DNA from: Oscillospiraceae bacterium
GTDB taxonomy: Bacteria; Bacillota; Clostridia; Oscillospirales; Acutalibacteraceae
Assembly: GCA_015066105.1 (NCBI GenBank)
Contig: SVOY01000018.1
Span: 1 to 41,285 of the forward strand
Direction of reading: 5' to 3'
Length of the DNA: 41,285 bases
Shown: piece after piece, positions 40,604-41,285 of the stretch
How the letters are laid out: the number at the start of each line of letters is the position of its first letter
Numbering within the stretch: position 1 is the stretch's first letter
The notes under the pieces: generated by a model
What the model was told of the DNA's origin: nothing
Seen by the model: the letters and a program-made list of their open reading frames with translations, nothing else
Database searches by the model: none
Made by a program: the position numbers and the translations under genes

Positions 40604-40849
40604 ATGGAATATACTTATATCCCCAGAGGCGTGTGCTCAAGAAAAATCACATTTGAAATAAATGACGGCATAGTGTCAAAGGTGCGCTTTGCAGGCGGCT
40701 GTGCAGGCAACACCCAGGGCCTTGCCGCACTTATTGAGGGTATGAAGGCAGAGGATGTTATAAAAAGACTTTCGGGCATCCGTTGCGGCTTTAAGGGCAC
40801 ATCCTGCCCCGACCAGATGGCAAAGGCAATCAGCGAGGCTATCAGATAA
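40604..40849 (+). CDS. TSCPD-domain protein
   Basis: 81 residues, the whole length of the small TSCPD family named for its motif. It has VCSRKITFEINDGIV, FAGGCAGNTQGLAALIEGM, and GTSCPDQMAKAI. Cysteines at about 9, 31, 54 and 61 fit metal or redox chemistry, but no function is established for the stand-alone form; the domain also occurs at the C-terminus of class II-like ribonucleotide reductases. AAAGGAAAAG precedes the ATG. Single gene with its own promoter and terminator. Confidence 0.88.
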   Translation: MEYTYIPRGVCSRKITFEINDGIVSKVRFAGGCAGNTQGLAALIEGMKAEDVIKRLSGIRCGFKGTSCPDQMAKAISEAIR

Positions 40850-40891
40850 GAGGCACGGCCGTGAAAAGGCTATATATAATATAGTATAAGC

Positions 40892-40927
40892 AAAGACCTT
40901 ACAGCGAGAAAACTGTAAGGTCTTTAT
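40892..40927 (+). terminator. Terminator after the TSCPD gene
   Basis: AAAGACCTTACAG (40892-40904) pairs perfectly with CTGTAAGGTCTTT (40913-40925) around an 8-base loop; TTTATTTG follows. Confidence 0.88.
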
Positions 40928-40963
40928 TTGTATCTGTCGGGGATGTCGGATTTTCAAAAAAAC

Positions 40964-41034
40964 TGTAGCGTCGCCGCATCGGCGACCGGGTTTTACGCAA
41001 AGCGTAAAACATCCGCCCGCGGGGCGGCGCTACA
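40964..41034. repeat. Cloverleaf-shaped palindromic element
   Basis: An outer 7-bp stem TGTAGCG/CGCTACA (40964-40970/41028-41034) encloses three perfect hairpins with 3-base loops: TCGCCG/CGGCGA (40971-40985), GTTTTACGC/GCGTAAAAC (40990-41010) and CCGCCC/GGGCGG (41013-41027). It lacks anticodon and T-loop sequence, so it is not a tRNA. The related hairpin AGCGACG/CGTCGCT is at 33988. The rest of 40928-41237 shows no gene. Confidence 0.75.
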
Positions 41035-41237
41035 AACACCACCCCACCGCACAACTGCAACGCAAACGAAAAAACAAACCCCTGTTTATCCACGCCACAT
41101 ATAGACAAAACCATATAAAAGACTAACGAACCGCAAGATATAGTGGCAATAACGAAGTGGTCCACAAACACACCCGGCTCGGTGTAAATAAAGAGAAGGG
41201 ATTAGTGAAAATATCCAAAAAAAGTTGCCGAAAACTG

Positions 41238-41266
41238 TTGACAAAGACGGGAATAGGTGATAATAT
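41238..41266 (+). promoter_or_regulatory. Promoter at the window edge
   Basis: TTGACA (41238-41243), 17 bp, TAATAT (41261-41266), with GATAAT overlapping at 41259. The transcribed gene would begin beyond base 41285. Confidence 0.65.
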
Positions 41267-41285
41267 ATGCAAGCATTCTTTGAGG

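Noticed and set aside
40964..41034. Cloverleaf element as a tRNA gene
   Set aside because: It lacks a T-loop GTTCRA, an anticodon loop and a discriminator/CCA; loops are only three bases.

Overview
The window reads as chromosomal DNA of a Gram-positive anaerobe of class Clostridia, most likely an Oscillospiraceae/Ruminococcaceae-type gut bacterium. This is an inference from the mixture of rubrerythrin, QueH, a TSCPD protein, a split transketolase, clostridial-style ABC-F and GH2 proteins, AGGAGG ribosome sites, sigma-A promoters with 17-bp spacers and U-tailed intrinsic terminators. No phage, plasmid or complete insertion sequence is visible. The first 120 bp may be the end of an IS200/IS605-type element whose body lies outside the window.

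Layout. 1-1.4 kb: hairpins, a heptamer-repeat block and a zinc-finger membrane protein (-). 1.4-3.0 kb: prfB with a structured leader. 3.3-8.3 kb: a five-gene operon, SCP2-like protein / class III aminotransferase / split transketolase N and C / second SCP2-like protein, between a sigma-A promoter and a terminator. 8.4-12.5 kb: XRE regulator, small membrane protein, a cluster of DnaA-box-like 9-mers, and glycogen phosphorylase. 12.5-15.5 kb (-): a thiamine-precursor uptake operon under a TPP riboswitch, with permease and binding protein fused. 15.5-19.4 kb: SDR, a small helical protein, tRNA-Thr(CGU), a metallophosphoesterase and an LCP-like protein. 19.6-24.3 kb: a heterodimeric ABC exporter pair and a Thr/Pro-rich surface protein. 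24.5-30.9 kb: a DUF2238-like membrane protein coupled to murE, then a GH43-like protein, a HAD phosphatase and a GH2 glycosidase. 31-33.9 kb: an envelope gene pair (-) and queH (+). 34-39.8 kb: rubrerythrin, ABC-F, a PPP-like phosphatase, a small membrane protein, a PAP2 phosphatase and a YfcE-like phosphodiesterase. 39.8-40.9 kb: three overlapping tiny genes and a TSCPD protein. The last 250 bp end in a consensus-like promoter pointing out of the window.

The most unusual protein-coding feature is the 3.3-8.3 kb operon. A two-carbon ketol transferase (transketolase) and a PLP aminotransferase are bracketed by two lipid-carrier-like proteins. One chemically coherent hypothesis is synthesis of a 2-amino-1,3-diol (sphingoid-like) lipid without serine palmitoyltransferase. 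An amino-polyol for envelope glycans is the main alternative. Neither is demonstrated.

The most unusual non-coding feature is a family of 7-bp tandem repeats of at least four types: GTAGTMA, AATTCGC/AATGCGC, GGGCYRA and ATTCCGA. They sit almost always just after stop codons, usually on the sense strand. In two places they form the same composite of stop codon, GTAGTCA array, GC-rich terminator and AATTCGC array. In two genes (murE and queH) the repeat supplies the C-terminal codons, and in queH also the stop codon. A separate family of terminators shares the stem ACAGATGTA/TACATCTGT after unrelated genes. Together these suggest that 3' ends in this genome are colonised by recurring short elements.
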